A DNA stretch of 64,000 nt. Origin: Endomychus coccineus. Its lineage: Eukaryota; Arthropoda; Insecta; Coleoptera; Endomychidae. Below the pieces are notes generated by a model. It worked only from the letters and a program-made list of their open reading frames with translations. It had not been told where the DNA came from and ran no database searches. This document shows positions 12,855 through 22,439 of the stretch, piece after piece. The position numbers were made by a program, and so were the translations under genes. The stretch's first letter is position 1. Every line of letters starts with the position of its first letter. The stretch spans positions 22,001,631 through 22,065,630 of the forward strand of contig OY294070.1 of the NCBI GenBank assembly GCA_958510875.1. The letters are read 5' to 3'.

Positions 12855-13065
12855 TGGGTACAATACAATTTTACTACAGCATTCTTTTCGATGTCTTGAT
12901 AACATGAAATTTTCCGTAATCCATTACTTAAAAAATAATTTATTATCAAAATTCTTTTTCAATACTAAAAACCTATAATTACATTAATTTTTCCTTAAAA
13001 ATGATAAAAATAAATAAATTTCTTTTAAATTTAAATAAATAACATTTCTAAATAATTTTTCATAT
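12855..13065 (-). pseudogene. rrnL: 16S rRNA 5' part (NUMT)
   Basis: This AT-rich sequence sits next to tRNA-Val where the 5' end of mitochondrial 16S is expected. It includes the minus-strand block AATGCTGTAGTAAAATTGTA, which resembles the conserved 5' third of insect 16S. The expected next conserved block does not follow, so the copy is truncated at the nuclear junction. Confidence 0.55.
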
Positions 13066-13130
13066 TTAAATTGAACTTTTAAAAGTTAATTTTTTGATGT
13101 AAATAAAATATTGTTTTAAACTATAATTTA
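13066..13130 (-). tRNA. trnV: Mitochondrial tRNA-Val(TAC), pseudogene in NUMT
   Basis: The minus strand folds as a 65-nt mitochondrial-type tRNA. The acceptor stem is TAAATTA with CAATTTA (one mismatch), the D arm is a reduced GTT-TAA-AAC, the anticodon loop is TTTACAT (anticodon TAC, valine), and the T arm is AACTT-TTAA-AAGTT. Its place between 16S and 12S is the normal position of tRNA-Val in arthropod mitochondria. In the nucleus it is expected to be inert. Confidence 0.6.
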
Positions 13131-13675
13131 TTTTCTAGATTCACTTTCCAGTAAACCTACTTTGTTACGACTTATTTCAATTCAATTAAAAAAATATATA
13201 GTTAATTACTTTAAAATCCATTTTCATAGTAATTTTAAATAAATTAAGTCTCATATAACATATATTGTAATCCATCCCTCCTTTATTATAGACTGCACCT
13301 TGATTTTAATTCTTATAAAAAATAGAATTTAACTTCTTATAAAATACTCTTCTACGGTGTTATACAAATTAATAAATAAAGTATAATTAATCTTGAATTA
13401 TCAATTATAGAACAGATTCCAAAAAATCCAAAATCTTTAATTTTTAAGAACTTAACTAATACTAATTTTGATTTAAATTTTACAACTAAAATAATAGGGT
13501 ATCTAATCCTAGTTTATTTGAAAGCTTTTTAAATTTCCTTAAATCAGTAAAAATCTTATTAAATCAAAATTTCACTTGATATCTTATCAACTCTACCCAA
13601 TTATCCTATTCCAATTAATCAATCCAAGCAACATGTTTCCTCATAATCAAACCGCAACCCCACTTGTTACTTGTA
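13131..13675 (-). pseudogene. rrnS: 12S rRNA, near-complete (NUMT)
   Basis: The sequence starts directly beside tRNA-Val with the 12S 3' end (reverse complement contains TAAGTCGTAACAAAGTAGG then TTTACTGGAAAGTG). It continues through AAGGTGCAG near 13298 and the AAACTAGGATTAGATACCC block near 13516. The last recognisable part is an AATAACCGC-like sequence near 13640-13650. The conserved cores are little changed, so the transfer may be fairly recent. Confidence 0.85.
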
Positions 13676-13697
13676 TCTTATTTTCACTATGATCACC

Positions 13698-13763
13698 TAT
13701 GCTGCGGTCGTGGGGTGGTCGGGGCAAGGACTGACATGTCCCAGCGTCCCTTGAACCAACTGC
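13698..13763 (+). pseudogene. Non-LTR retrotransposon fragment, left half (interrupted by hAT)
   Basis: Translation gives YAAVVGW and then, after a frame change, RPLNQLQWLA. With the right half at 14998 this restores the sequence normally found after the RT domain of Jockey/I-type elements (the Y-x-A-L-V-W-W motif and the LQRLACLxI motif). The hAT element at 13772-14989 splits it at the codons for the QWLA motif. Confidence 0.65.
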
Positions 13764-13771
13764 AGTGGCTA
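13764..13771. repeat. Left target-site duplication of hAT element
   Basis: AGTGGCTA immediately precedes the element end. The copy at 14990-14997 is AGTGGCTT. This gives 7 of 8 bases identical, the 8-bp duplication diagnostic of hAT insertion. Confidence 0.8.
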
Positions 13772-13805
13772 AAGGGTTCTTGGCTCGAGAATTCCCGGGA
13801 AATCA

Positions 13806-14189
13806 TTGGGTTTTGTTCCCGGGAAATCAAGTTCGAGAAAAGTCGAGAACTCGAGCCCATCAGAACCTGAACCCGAAAGCTTCGAAATTCAATTAGAAAA
13901 AGCAATTAAAGGCATTTCAACAAATGAGGAGGCAAGTACAGTGGCACTGTCAAAATCTATAGTAAAGAAAGAGTTCTTACTTTTTGAACAGACTGGGAAG
14001 AGGTCACCAAATTTAGAATCGATGTACAAAGCATTGCTTTCAGTTAAGCCTACTTCAACTGAAAATGAAAGAGTGTTTTCAATTTCAGGAAATATAGTTA
14101 ATAAAGTAAGAAACCGGCTGTCTGATAAAGCTATAAATGCTTTAGGTTTTCTAAAGGCATATTTCATCAGACAGAGTAAGCTGACCTAA
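13806..14189 (+). pseudogene. hAT transposase C-terminal dimerisation domain
   Basis: The 127-codon frame ends with SKFG-like, then LLSVKPTSTENERVFSISG, NIVNKVRNRLSDKAINAL and GFLKAYF. This is the hAT family C-terminal dimerisation region, with the conserved P-x-S-x-x-x-E-R-x-F-S core and R-x-R-L box. The first third of the frame is terminal repeat sequence (GKSSSRKVENSSPSEPEP) read in frame, so no real N terminus is present. The RNase H-like catalytic domain is deleted, so the product could not transpose. It might dimerise with a related transposase if expressed. Confidence 0.85.
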
Positions 14190-14284
14190 TTGTTATGTAT
14201 CTGTCTGTCTGTATGTTCAGCTCCTCGGCGTGAGATGTTCCATTGATCTTGCAAAGTTTTCATTTGTTTTTATTCTAATTAACA

Positions 14285-14720
14285 TGCCATAAATGGTGCT
14301 GTGATTGTAATTTAATTATAATTTACATTTATTTTCTACCTGAATTTAAGATATTAACGTTTTCTTTCATGTTATTTTTTTTTGTTTTATAGAAGCTATT
14401 TTTGTTTACAAGTTTTAGGTTGATTTTTTTTCCAAATAACCAGCCAAAAATGGTGCTGTGATTGTAATTTAATTATGAGTTAAGATATTAACGTTTTCTT
14501 TCATGTTGATTTTTTGTTTAGTTTAATAGAACCTACTTTTGTTTATAAGTTCTGAATAATCAGCCAAAAATGGTGCTGTGATTGTAATTTAATTATGAGT
14601 TAAGATATTAACGTTTTCTTTCAGGTTGATTTTTTGTTTAGTTTAATAGAACCTACTTTTGTTTATAAGTTCTGAATAATCAGCCAAAAATGTTGCTGTC
14701 ATTATAATTATGAGTCTGAA
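14285..14720. repeat. ~120-bp tandem repeat inside hAT
   Basis: The segment starting CAGCCAAAAATGGTGCTGTG recurs at 14442, 14561 and 14681 (period 119-120 bp). A more diverged start (CCATAAATGGTGCTGTG) lies at 14288. The middle copies are almost identical and the outer ones diverged or truncated. Confidence 0.85.
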
Positions 14721-14989
14721 TAATATTTTTTCTGTATTTAAAAAAAAAAGTTAATTAGGTTATTCATAAGATTAATGTTTTTGAATATAATCAATAAAAG
14801 TTTTATAATTAATTTGATACTTTTATTTGAGAGGAAAACCACTGAATTTGTTGACATTATTGGAACCAAATAATATGAGAAAACGTACGTAAATATAAAT
14901 TTCTCGGCAACCCGAGAAGCCTCGAGAAATCAGCGTCGAGAATTCTCGAGACCCGAGAAATTGAAAAGCTCAAGAAATCATGAACCCTA

Positions 14990-14997
14990 AGTGGCTT
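14990..14997. repeat. Right target-site duplication of hAT element
   Basis: AGTGGCTT follows the element end. It pairs with AGTGGCTA at 13764-13771. Confidence 0.8.
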
Positions 14998-15330
14998 GCA
15001 TGCGTAGGTATTTTGAGTGGTAGGAGGTCGGCTCTAACGAGGACTCATGAAACTTTCGCCGCATTACCACTTCTGCATTTATATATGAACTGAAGTCTTG
15101 ACAATGGAGTACAGGTTAATGGGCCGAGGTCACTGGACCAAGATGCACTACTATCGTGGACATTAGGCGATTTTGAGTAAAGCAATCTCTAAATGCCTCA
15201 TACTAGGAATACGGCAAGATAGCCTGAATCCAGCTATAACCCCACTTCTCCCAAAATCGTCATCCTTGATAGAGGAGATTGGAACTCTCGCCCTACTGCC
15301 ACCAGGTGGGCTCGTATGGTTCACAAACAG
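14998..15330 (+). pseudogene. Non-LTR retrotransposon fragment, right half (RT-RNase H connector)
   Basis: Directly after the hAT target duplication the frame resumes as ACVGILSGRRSALTRTHETFAALPLLHLYM, allowing for a stop. This is the conserved connector between RT and RNase H in Jockey/I-type elements, usually read as L-x-I-T-G-A-x-R-T-T-P-x-x-A-x-E-x-x-L-x-L-P-P-L-H. Several stops follow (for example near 15078 and 15171). A weak WFT-like RNase H start lies near 15310. It belongs with the left half at 13698-13763. Confidence 0.65.
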
Positions 15331-15344
15331 GTTCAAGGTAGAAC

Positions 15345-16045
15345 TCATTCACTTTTATAACTTCGAGACTTTCTGGTCGTTCTATATCTATGTAGAAAGT
15401 CTCTTTCCATATTGAACTGAAGACATTTTCCTAAAATGCACAGGGATTTGCCTGAGCTTCCTGAGTATTCGGTTCCAGGTCCATATACTTTTATTCCAGT
15501 TCCTTCTGTTGTTTTAGAGCGATCAGTATACCATTTGATGGCCTTTCTACCGAGTCTAGGGATGGTGTTTCCGTCCCATTCTCTTTTGCGACTTAGGGTT
15601 CTTCCACGAAGCTATACCTTTTTTTCATTTTGTCTTGCGCATGTCCTAGGTCTACTAATCTAAAGGGAGGAGGGTCCATACTTGCATTTGCTGATTCCCT
15701 CTCTGGTCATTCTATATCTATGTGAAAAGTCCTTTTTCTATATTGAACTGAAGACATTTTTCTAAAATGATTGAGGATTTGCCTGAGCTTTCAGAGTATT
15801 CGGTTCCAGGTTCATATACTCCTATTCCACTATTCATTTAATGGCCGTTCTACTGACCCTTGAGGTTGTGTTTTTGTCTCATTCGATTTTGAAACTTCGA
15901 GTTCTTTCACGAAGCTATACCTTTTCTTCATTTTATCTTGAACATGTCCTAGGTTTGCTTATCTACAGGGAGATGGGTCAAGTATGGACCCATCTCCCAT
16001 TTGATGATTCCCTTTCTGGTCATTCTATATGTTGTCCTTATCACC
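15345..16045 (-). pseudogene. Two tandem RNase H relics of a non-LTR retrotransposon
   Basis: On the minus strand the first unit (about 15660-15345) reads KWYTDRSKTTEGTGIKVYG, then TEYSGSSGKSLCILGK. This is the RNase H start (D in YTD) and the region leading to the second catalytic acid. A second, more diverged unit (about 16045-15690) repeats the same nucleotide order, including the stretches read on the plus strand as TTCTATATCTATGT, GGTTCCAGGT and CGAAGCTATACC. Both are broken. The plus-strand frames here are shadows. From 16046 to 16700 nothing further is recognised. Confidence 0.6.
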
Positions 16046-16710
16046 ATAATCTCCACTATCATAATGAATGGGATGTGGGATTTAGGATTACCCCTATAGG
16101 AACCGTTGGGACAGATCTCATAGCACCTACTATGCATACACAGACTAGTCTTAGGTTGGTGGTGATACCAAGCGTGGATATTGAAGGCTTCATAGGAACA
16201 GATGTGCCCTATTTCGAAAACGGCTGCTCATATCAAATTTTCGCAGAAACTTTAACGTAAATATTGCTATCCAATGTATTCAGTCTTGAAATCTTTTGAT
16301 TTTACCATATTATAATTACCTCGTAGTTGTTATTATGCGATTGAATTCAATTTGCATGATGAAATCGTGATGTACATTATAAGGACCTCCCGTTGATTAT
16401 GAGTTTATCAGTGCTAGGAGCGACGACATCGAAAACATCGAAAGCTTCCGTTACGTATTATTTCGTGATGGAATTTTTACGATAAACGCGACGGAAGACA
16501 TTTCTAACGCCAGTACATGTGCCATCAGTATAGCGTAAAACTTAAAAACAAACTGCTACGAGTATATTTATAGTTGAATACGTTTTTATTTTGACACAAT
16601 TTCTGCAGTTTTCAATAAGTAAGATTATCTATACCTTCTTCGCCGAAACAAAGAAATTACCTCATAGCCGAAGGTGATAATAATAAAGATTTGACGAATG
16701 TAGTCGATTT

Positions 16711-16742
16711 AATTTATTTATTTATTTATTTATTTATTTACA
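16711..16742. repeat. (ATTT)n tract, 3' tail of CR1-like element
   Basis: Seven or more ATTT units lie directly at the 3' end of the minus-strand retrotransposon. Short tandem repeats in place of poly(A) are usual at the 3' ends of CR1/L2-group elements. Confidence 0.8.
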
Positions 16743-16917
16743 TTACACCCATTTAACAGGCGTAGAGCCCAATTACAAAATGAGGAATAACACAAAATAA
16801 GAAATACAAGAAAATATTATAACAGGCATTGAAATTAAACTGAGATAACATAACATTTCAAGAACAGAACATAAAAAAATTAAACAAAGATTAAACAAAG
16901 AAGAGAGAAAATGCAAT

Positions 16918-18597
16918 CTATATAGAACTGAGGATTGCACGAAACGCTTCAGACCTCAGATAAGTCAAACTACATATGAATAGATCGACCCGCATATGTA
17001 TGTTATTATAAGCTCTGCACATGCCACCGATTGGCGAGCACCTGCTTACGTTTGTTCTCGGTGTAGGCAAGTAAAAGAATAAATTAAGTCTGGACTCAAA
17101 TCTAGGCACATGAAAACACAAAGCCCGTAGAATTTCCGAACATTCCACAGAAGAATGAAAAAGTTTAAACAGGAATACTATACCCGACCTGGATCTCCGA
17201 TAAGCCAAGCTATCGAAAGAAAACCTCGAAAGTAAATCGCTATGCGGATAGCCAATAACAGGGTAGATATTGTCACATTTAAAAGCAAGGTATTTGAGAA
17301 ATCTGCGTTGCATGCTTTCCACAAAGACAACATGAATCTGGTAGAATGGAGACCATACCAAGGACGCATATTCCAACCGTGATCTTACAAATGTATTAAA
17401 GAGAAGAATAGATGTCTGAATCTCGGAAAACTCCCTAGAACATCTTAGAACAAATCCCAACATCCTAGACGCTTTGGCGCACATATGACTGATATGATCA
17501 ATGAATGATAACCTTCTGTCAAAGATAACACCAAGGTCACAGAACGTCTTCGGTCTATTCAAGACACGGGCATCGAGGGTATATTCGTATAGAATGTCAT
17601 TGGACTTCAGCGAGAATGTCAAGACAGCACACTTACCAACATTAAGAGGCAACATATTCTTCACACACCATGCATTCACAGCTGACAGATTGGATTGAAG
17701 TCTGAGACAGTCACCGATATCAGATACCCTGAAATATATTTTGAGGTCATCGGCATACAAAAGATGGGGGACATCCAAGACTGCCAAGAGGTCATTAATG
17801 AATAAAGTGAAAAATGGAGGGCCAAGAATGGATCCCTGTGGCACTCCCGAAGTAGCAAAAATGTCGACCGATCTTCGACCACGATAACACACGAAGTGTT
17901 TTCTTGACTTCAGGTAAGATTTTAAGAAGAAAAGAAGATTAGCAGAGAAACCAAAGTTGTCAAGTTTATTAAGAAGAATGCCGTGGTCCAGTCTGTCGAA
18001 CGCTTTAGAGAAATCTAAGTAGAGAACATCCGTCTGCAGTCCCTCGTCAATAGCCTTTGAAATATAGTCTGTAATACAGATCAGATTGGTAGTTGTGGAG
18101 CGACCCGATACAAAACCATGTTGCCGCTCAGATATCAACGATTTGACGTTGAAATATATTACGTTCGAGAGAAGAATTTCGAAAACTTTAGAGAAGTTAT
18201 TTTGAATAACTATCTGTCTGTACTCTGTGACGTTGGAAGCATCTCCTTTTTTAGGAATAGGAATGGCCTTAGATGCTTTCCAAGCAGAAGGAAATGTATT
18301 TGTTTTCAGCGCTAAATTAAATAGGAAGACGAGAGGACGCGAAAAGATGTCAGCGCAGTCTCTGACTAAATATGCGGGAATTTCATCCGGACCAGAAGTG
18401 CGCTTAGGCTTAATCTTTAGTAGGGCCTTGAATACATCGTTCTCTTCAAAACAGGACACGTTAAACATAGGAGCATTGGATACCGGTGAATGCAAAACTA
18501 TCTCAGGGTTCGAAATGATATAACTGTCCTGAAAAAATTTAGCGAATACATTCGCGATAATCTCTGGATCGTCAAATGACTCACCATCAAACCTCAT
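16918..18597 (-). CDS. Reverse transcriptase of CR1-like element
   Basis: A 559-codon frame, the longest in the window. It contains the RT landmarks in order: SGPDEIPAYLVRD (about residues 71-83), AIPIPKKGD, QHGFVSGRSTTTNL, DVLYLDFSKAFDRLDH (catalytic Asp), SGVPQGSILGP, LLYADDLKIY (the YADD catalytic pair), a C-terminal W-S-P-F region and IGGMCR. These place it in the CR1/Jockey group of non-LTR reverse transcriptases, which copy RNA at nicked nuclear DNA. The frame continues upstream into 18594-19091 and is separated from it only by a shift at a run of six Gs (about 18602-18607). With that run one base different the two frames would be continuous. It is 5'-truncated, so it is not autonomous. 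Confidence 0.85.
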   Translation of the reverse strand: MRFDGESFDDPEIIANVFAKFFQDSYIISNPEIVLHSPVSNAPMFNVSCFEENDVFKALLKIKPKRTSGPDEIPAYLVRDCADIFSRPLVFLFNLALKTNTFPSAWKASKAIPIPKKGDASNVTEYRQIVIQNNFSKVFEILLSNVIYFNVKSLISERQHGFVSGRSTTTNLICITDYISKAIDEGLQTDVLYLDFSKAFDRLDHGILLNKLDNFGFSANLLFFLKSYLKSRKHFVCYRGRRSVDIFATSGVPQGSILGPPFFTLFINDLLAVLDVPHLLYADDLKIYFRVSDIGDCLRLQSNLSAVNAWCVKNMLPLNVGKCAVLTFSLKSNDILYEYTLDARVLNRPKTFCDLGVIFDRRLSFIDHISHMCAKASRMLGFVLRCSREFSEIQTSILLFNTFVRSRLEYASLVWSPFYQIHVVFVESMQRRFLKYLAFKCDNIYPVIGYPHSDLLSRFSFDSLAYRRSRSGIVFLFKLFHSSVECSEILRALCFHVPRFESRLNLFFYLPTPRTNVSRCSPIGGMCRAYNNIHMRVDLFICSLTYLRSEAFRAILSSI

Positions 18598-19091
18598 TGT
18601 AGGGGGGCAACATGCCCTCCCTTTTTGGATTTAACGAATTTCCAGAATGCAGAAGGGTCATTCTGAATATCTTGCTCTGCTTTATTGTTGAAGTTTCTGA
18701 ATGCTGCTTCAGAGTCAGACTTGACGATCCTTCTCAACCTCTTGAAATTCACTAAATGCTCTTCACTACCTGAGCGTTTATATAGACGCCATGCCCTGGC
18801 CTTAGACTTTACACTCCTTATCAGGTTAGAGTCAAACCATGGAGGATAAGACCGAGAAAAATGAACCCTCGTTTTTGGCACGAACATATCCAATACCGAA
18901 TAAATAGTTTGATAAAAACCAGAGCAAGCACTATCAACATCAGAAAACTCGTTCAAATAAGACCAGTCGATGGTACCAAAATGATTATATAAACCGACAA
19001 AGTCGGCATTTTTAAAACAATACCTAAAAGAAGGAGTGGTGCATGCCCTAACATTCTCACAAGAAGTTCCGATATTAACCAGCAACTCCAC
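18594..19091 (-). pseudogene. CR1-like ORF2 linker upstream of RT
   Basis: A 165-codon frame with YPPWFDSNLIRSVKSKARAWRLYKR, a strongly conserved post-endonuclease motif of CR1/Jockey ORF2 proteins (P-x-W-x-D-x2-L, basic stretch, W-x2-Y-K), followed by NDPSAFWKFVKSKK. It runs straight into the RT frame except for one frame change at the poly-G/C run near 18605. The element stops at about 19091 and the sequence upstream has no endonuclease. Confidence 0.8.
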
Positions 19092-19555
19092 CGCCGGGTA
19101 ATAAAAAATGAGAAAGTAAGGCCTAAGAAGAGAATTTTCTCATGTTAACCGACACGACATTTTTATATAAGTATTTTTATCAGATAATAAAACGATAATT
19201 AATAATATGGGTAAGCTTCCATTGACCTTTTGTATGTTTTGATTTCATTATCGACAATGTTTATGATTCGGAAGTTTATTTTTATTGCAACGTACTTTTA
19301 TTGTGAATGGAATAGTAGATAATCAATCGATGACCAATAGATGTATATAAAGCTGATAATGAATATTTATGACAAATTGATTCACCAGATGTTTAATATA
19401 CTAGTGAAATAAACAAATTACGATATTAAAGCGATAGTTTGAGAACTTTACAAATGGATTTTATAGCAGTGGCATGCACCTTTGATTCCATTACAGATGT
19501 CGCTACTGCGTAAATTCATCGTCATCCGGTAAACGATGGTCCAATGAAATATGTG
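19092..19555. other. No recognisable gene or element
   Basis: AT-rich spacer between two retrotransposon fragments. No motif was recognised. Confidence 0.4.
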
Positions 19556-20206
19556 CTAGGGCCACCGCTTTAAAACGTGGCGAGGTAACCCATGTCTGAA
19601 GACCAGAACAGAATATGTTGAAGCCAGAAATATGTGCAATGAAACAATAAACGCTTTGAAAGAGGCATATTGTTCCAAAATAAGATCAAAGCTTATCGAA
19701 TGGCCGATTGGCTTACGTTCGTTTTGGGCTTTAGCCAAAGCAATTGTAGAAATGTCCCTTCCAGTTCATTTCCTCCCCTTACCAAAGATGATGACACACT
19801 GGCTACTACACCACAAGAAAAACCCAACTGTTTTGCTGGAATGTTTGCAGCAAATTCCACTATGGAGCTACAAAGGATGGACCCTCCAAATATTGCTGCC
19901 ATCGATAGCCATATGCTTGAAATTGTCTTTTGTCAACACCGAATTAGGCGCATTCTGCTTAATCTCAAGTCTATAGGGCTAGACGGAATTTCACCTATCG
20001 TTCTCAAGGAAAGAGCGCCTGAATTAACACCAGTTTTCTGCAGGTTGTTTACGCTTTTATACCATTTTGGTGAAGTGAAGAACACCCTTCCTAATAATTA
20101 TAGACCAATTGCACTATTATCTGTGATCTCTAAAGTGATGGAGAAAGCAATCAATCTCGGGCTCATCCAATACCCAGAGAGCTCCAAAAGATCAAAGATG
20201 TTTTAA
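19556..20206 (+). pseudogene. Jockey-like non-LTR retrotransposon fragment
   Basis: Two overlapping frames read ARNMCNETINALKEAYCSK, FWALAKAI, then SSSFPPLTKDDDTLATTPQE, AANSTM and the RT block SIGLDGISPIVLKERAPEL. A direct jump then leads to NNYRPIALLSVISKVMEKAI. The usual 15-20 residues between these RT blocks (present in the related copy at 24519-24782 as SSWKTARVQPI) are deleted after LLYHFG. Related copies lie at 4200-4712 (+) and 23905-24785 (-). The frame is broken and truncated. Confidence 0.8.
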
Positions 20207-20214
20207 TTCTGATT

Positions 20215-20512
20215 TTGGGATTGGGGTTGGGATAAGTTGACAGCTCTGTGTACCAAGGAGTTTATGACAGTTTGCTTTTGAGCAGGGTGGTGGTGGGAAA
20301 AGCCACTGAGGTATCTGTCGGCAGGAGTGGGTTTCCGATACACAGAGTGTCCTAAAGTAGGTTTAACAATGGGTTCTCCATCGAGTCCCTTATTGGCTGA
20401 AATATTCATGTCCACCTTTGAGACAATATTTTTCAAATCATTACGTAAAAACAAATTCATTTTGCATGTTTTACAGGTAATACAGATGAGCTTATCATTC
20501 ATTAACACCTAA
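20215..20512 (+). pseudogene. Penelope-like element reverse transcriptase fragment
   Basis: The plus-strand frame reads FRYTECPKVGLTMGSPSSPL followed by LAEIFMSTFE. GL-x-MGSP-x-SP-x-LA-x-I-F-M is the block before the catalytic YVDD in Penelope-like reverse transcriptases. The frame ends shortly afterwards, before the YVDD. It abuts the Jockey-like fragment at 20206. Confidence 0.7.
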
Positions 20513-20539
20513 ACTACATTCACCTCGAAATTAATTTCA

Positions 20540-21165
20540 CACAGAAATTGAAAATAAAAACTTGGAAAGTTTTCTAAAATAGGATTTAAGTGATTCGTAA
20601 AATAGTCGAAGCAAGATTTAACTCAAGAAGTTAGAATATAACTGGCTTTAATGTGGTGAGTTTGGTTTTTTATAATCTTGTTTAACCACTTCTATTTGAG
20701 CAACATGTTTGGGGTTATAGTAACTTTTACCCAATAAGAGAGAGACTTGCCCCAGTCTAGTGAGCTGAATATAAAAGAACTATTCAATTTTTGTTGACAG
20801 GGACCTTAATTTTATGACGTTATTTAGACTTTCTTGAATTTGGGTATGAATGAAAATTATATCAAGCTAATATTCTAATTACATGTTTAATAAGAAACGA
20901 CTGCGTCCTGCACGTTTTATGTTATGGTTACGTGTGTAGTGTTGTAGCTTCAAAGTAAAAGACTGGGTAAAAAGCCTTTGTTTAAACCAAAGCAAGTGAT
21001 CCACTTGCCGTTTCGAATTAGATCATAAACATATGTCTCAACTACCAATATACTGTAAAGCACTTGTTTTCTTTAGCGCCATTTCTGTTAACTTCGTAAT
21101 CCATGATTTCCTATTAAAACTGTGAGGAACCTCTTCGACTTTGTCGACATTTTACAAATTATATC
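20540..21165. repeat. Dispersed repeat D, copy 1
   Basis: The segment shares with 47575-47890 the end run AACTGTGAGGAACCTCTTCG and upstream blocks such as CAAGTGATC, CTACCAATATACTGTAAA and AAAGTTTTCTAAAATA in the same order. Copy 1 is about twice as long, so copy 2 has lost an internal part (or copy 1 has gained one). No coding capacity is visible. Confidence 0.7.
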
Positions 21166-21169
21166 AACC

Positions 21170-21330
21170 CCTGTAGCAATTACAAGGGGTACCACCGCCA
21201 CAACCTAAACGTTGCCATTTTTATCAATCAAAAAATGAAGCGAATGCAGAAGGTTTAATTAAAATTCATTGATATGATAAAAATCAAGAGGCTTGGGTCA
21301 TTTTATGCGTTCATTTCCTCTACGATGAAA
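21170..21330. repeat. Dispersed repeat around AAAATGAAGCGAATGC (+)
   Basis: The block AAAATGAAGCGAATGCAGAA followed by GGTTT and an AGAGG...TCATTT block recurs in opposite orientation at 32235-32335 and in the same orientation at 53930-54115. In this copy and the last one it is preceded by a CAACCCCT...GGGG(T/G) hairpin-like segment. Function and class are unknown. From 21331 to 22120 nothing was recognised. Confidence 0.6.
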
Positions 21331-22124
21331 CGATTTAATCACCATGCTCCCCAATACACAAAATATTCAAACGTAATATGCAAATGTGCATGGATTCGTT
21401 CAGATTTGATATTAATTGGGTAAATATCCAAAAGATGATTGAAATTCGAAGAAACAAAACAGTTCTATAAGGAAGAAAGACCTTCAAAATCTAAAAATTA
21501 ACATAAAAAACCGATGATCGTCTTTAGTTGGCAGGAACTGCGAGGCCATGTTAAGATTCCCGGAAACCGAATTATAAATATCCAAAGTAAATCGTTACTA
21601 TTTTGAAAGTAAACTATATGTAAAACAAACAGAGACTGTAAGTAAGTACGTAAGTAATGTGCATGACTCATTTTACACGAGCTTTTCTATTTTGATTACC
21701 AAAGCGGCTAGTTCAGTTGCGTCTAATTATACAAATGTATTTTTCATCGCTATCAATTTATTTTATGTCTTATTGAGATTATTATCGTTCAATATAGAAG
21801 TGCATTAGTTCAGCATTTGATTGGTCATTGAGTCAAGTAACTGATATACACATTACTATATATAAAAACGGTAGTAGACGAGAAATAATGCTTGGTGTAA
21901 TGTACCCATTAAATTATATGAAATTGATTCTGAACGCGCACCATTGTTTATTTTCGAAGAACAAGTCAAAGAACTCGTGCGTGGTTTCTACATTTGTACA
22001 AATTCAATCTCGAAATAGTTCATGTCGATGATTTTATACAACCTACATGTTAAATAGAAACTGCGCAACTTGAATTATCTATGGTTGGTTGAATTTTTTC
22101 GTTTGATAATTATTAACCCAGATA

Positions 22125-22345
22125 TAAGTTATACATAAATTTTCTGGAAATAGGTCACACTAACACATATACTTATTATTTTCGTTTTAACGTACGTTTC
22201 GGTCTTACGATCATCATCAGAAGACGTATCACTGTCTAAAACGGGATTTCTTAAAACTAATTGTATCAGTACAAAGCGTCCTTATCGCATTAATTAAAAT
22301 TAAAAATTGTAACACACTAATGTTTTAAGTATATGAATATGTATC
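22125..22345. repeat. Penelope-associated repeat E1, copy 1
   Basis: Shares with 35407-35700 the order AGTTATA(C/T)ATAAATT, ATAGGTCACAC, CTTATTATTTTCG, ACGTACGTTT, GACGTATCA, GGATTTCTTAAAACTA and AATTGTAACACA. In this copy the following part is cut by a non-LTR fragment and resumes at 23490. No open frame is present. Confidence 0.6.
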
Positions 22346-22439
22346 AAGGATCCACTGCATAGTAATCTACTTCTAATATTTGAAATCAATTCATCAAGGT
22401 CTTCTGTGAGAGTTACCATTCCAAGCATACTCACTTGAA

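Larger units (their letters stand above)
12855..13675 (-). other. NUMT: nuclear copy of mitochondrial 16S-tRNA-Val-12S
   Basis: About 0.8 kb of mitochondrial DNA lies in nuclear sequence, in the arthropod order 16S (5' part), tRNA-Val, 12S, all read from the minus strand. The key evidence is the 12S signature AAACTAGGATTAGATACCC (reverse complement at about 13498-13516) and the 3' signature AAGTCGTAACAAAGTAGG (reverse complement at about 13158-13175). It is flanked by nuclear transposon relics on both sides. The left edge breaks inside 16S after a block read as GTAGTAAAATTGTATTGTAC. The right edge lies near the 12S region where CCGC is preserved. Confidence 0.85.
13772..14989 (+). mobile_element. 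hAT transposon, internally deleted
   Basis: A 1218-bp element with short terminal inverted repeats (AAGGGTTC at the left, GAACCCTA at the right) and an 8-bp target-site duplication. Both subterminal regions are rich in CTCGAGAA / CCCGGGAAATC / CCCGAGAA motifs in mirrored orientation, as expected for hAT transposase binding sites. Only the C-terminal part of the transposase remains. Inside the 3' part there is a tandem repeat of about 120 bp. The element landed in an older non-LTR retrotransposon. Confidence 0.9.
16711..19091 (-). mobile_element. CR1/Jockey-group non-LTR retrotransposon, 5'-truncated
   Basis: A 2.4-kb element on the minus strand: the C-terminal end of the endonuclease-RT linker, a full reverse transcriptase, the C-terminal domain, a 3' untranslated part of about 170 bp and an (AAAT)n tail. 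The endonuclease is missing, as usual for 5'-truncated insertions made by target-primed reverse transcription. No RNase H follows the RT, which favours the CR1 group over I/R1. Confidence 0.85.

Noticed and set aside
15841..16260. 139-codon plus-strand ORF
   Set aside because: It lies opposite the minus-strand RNase H relics and has no motif of its own.
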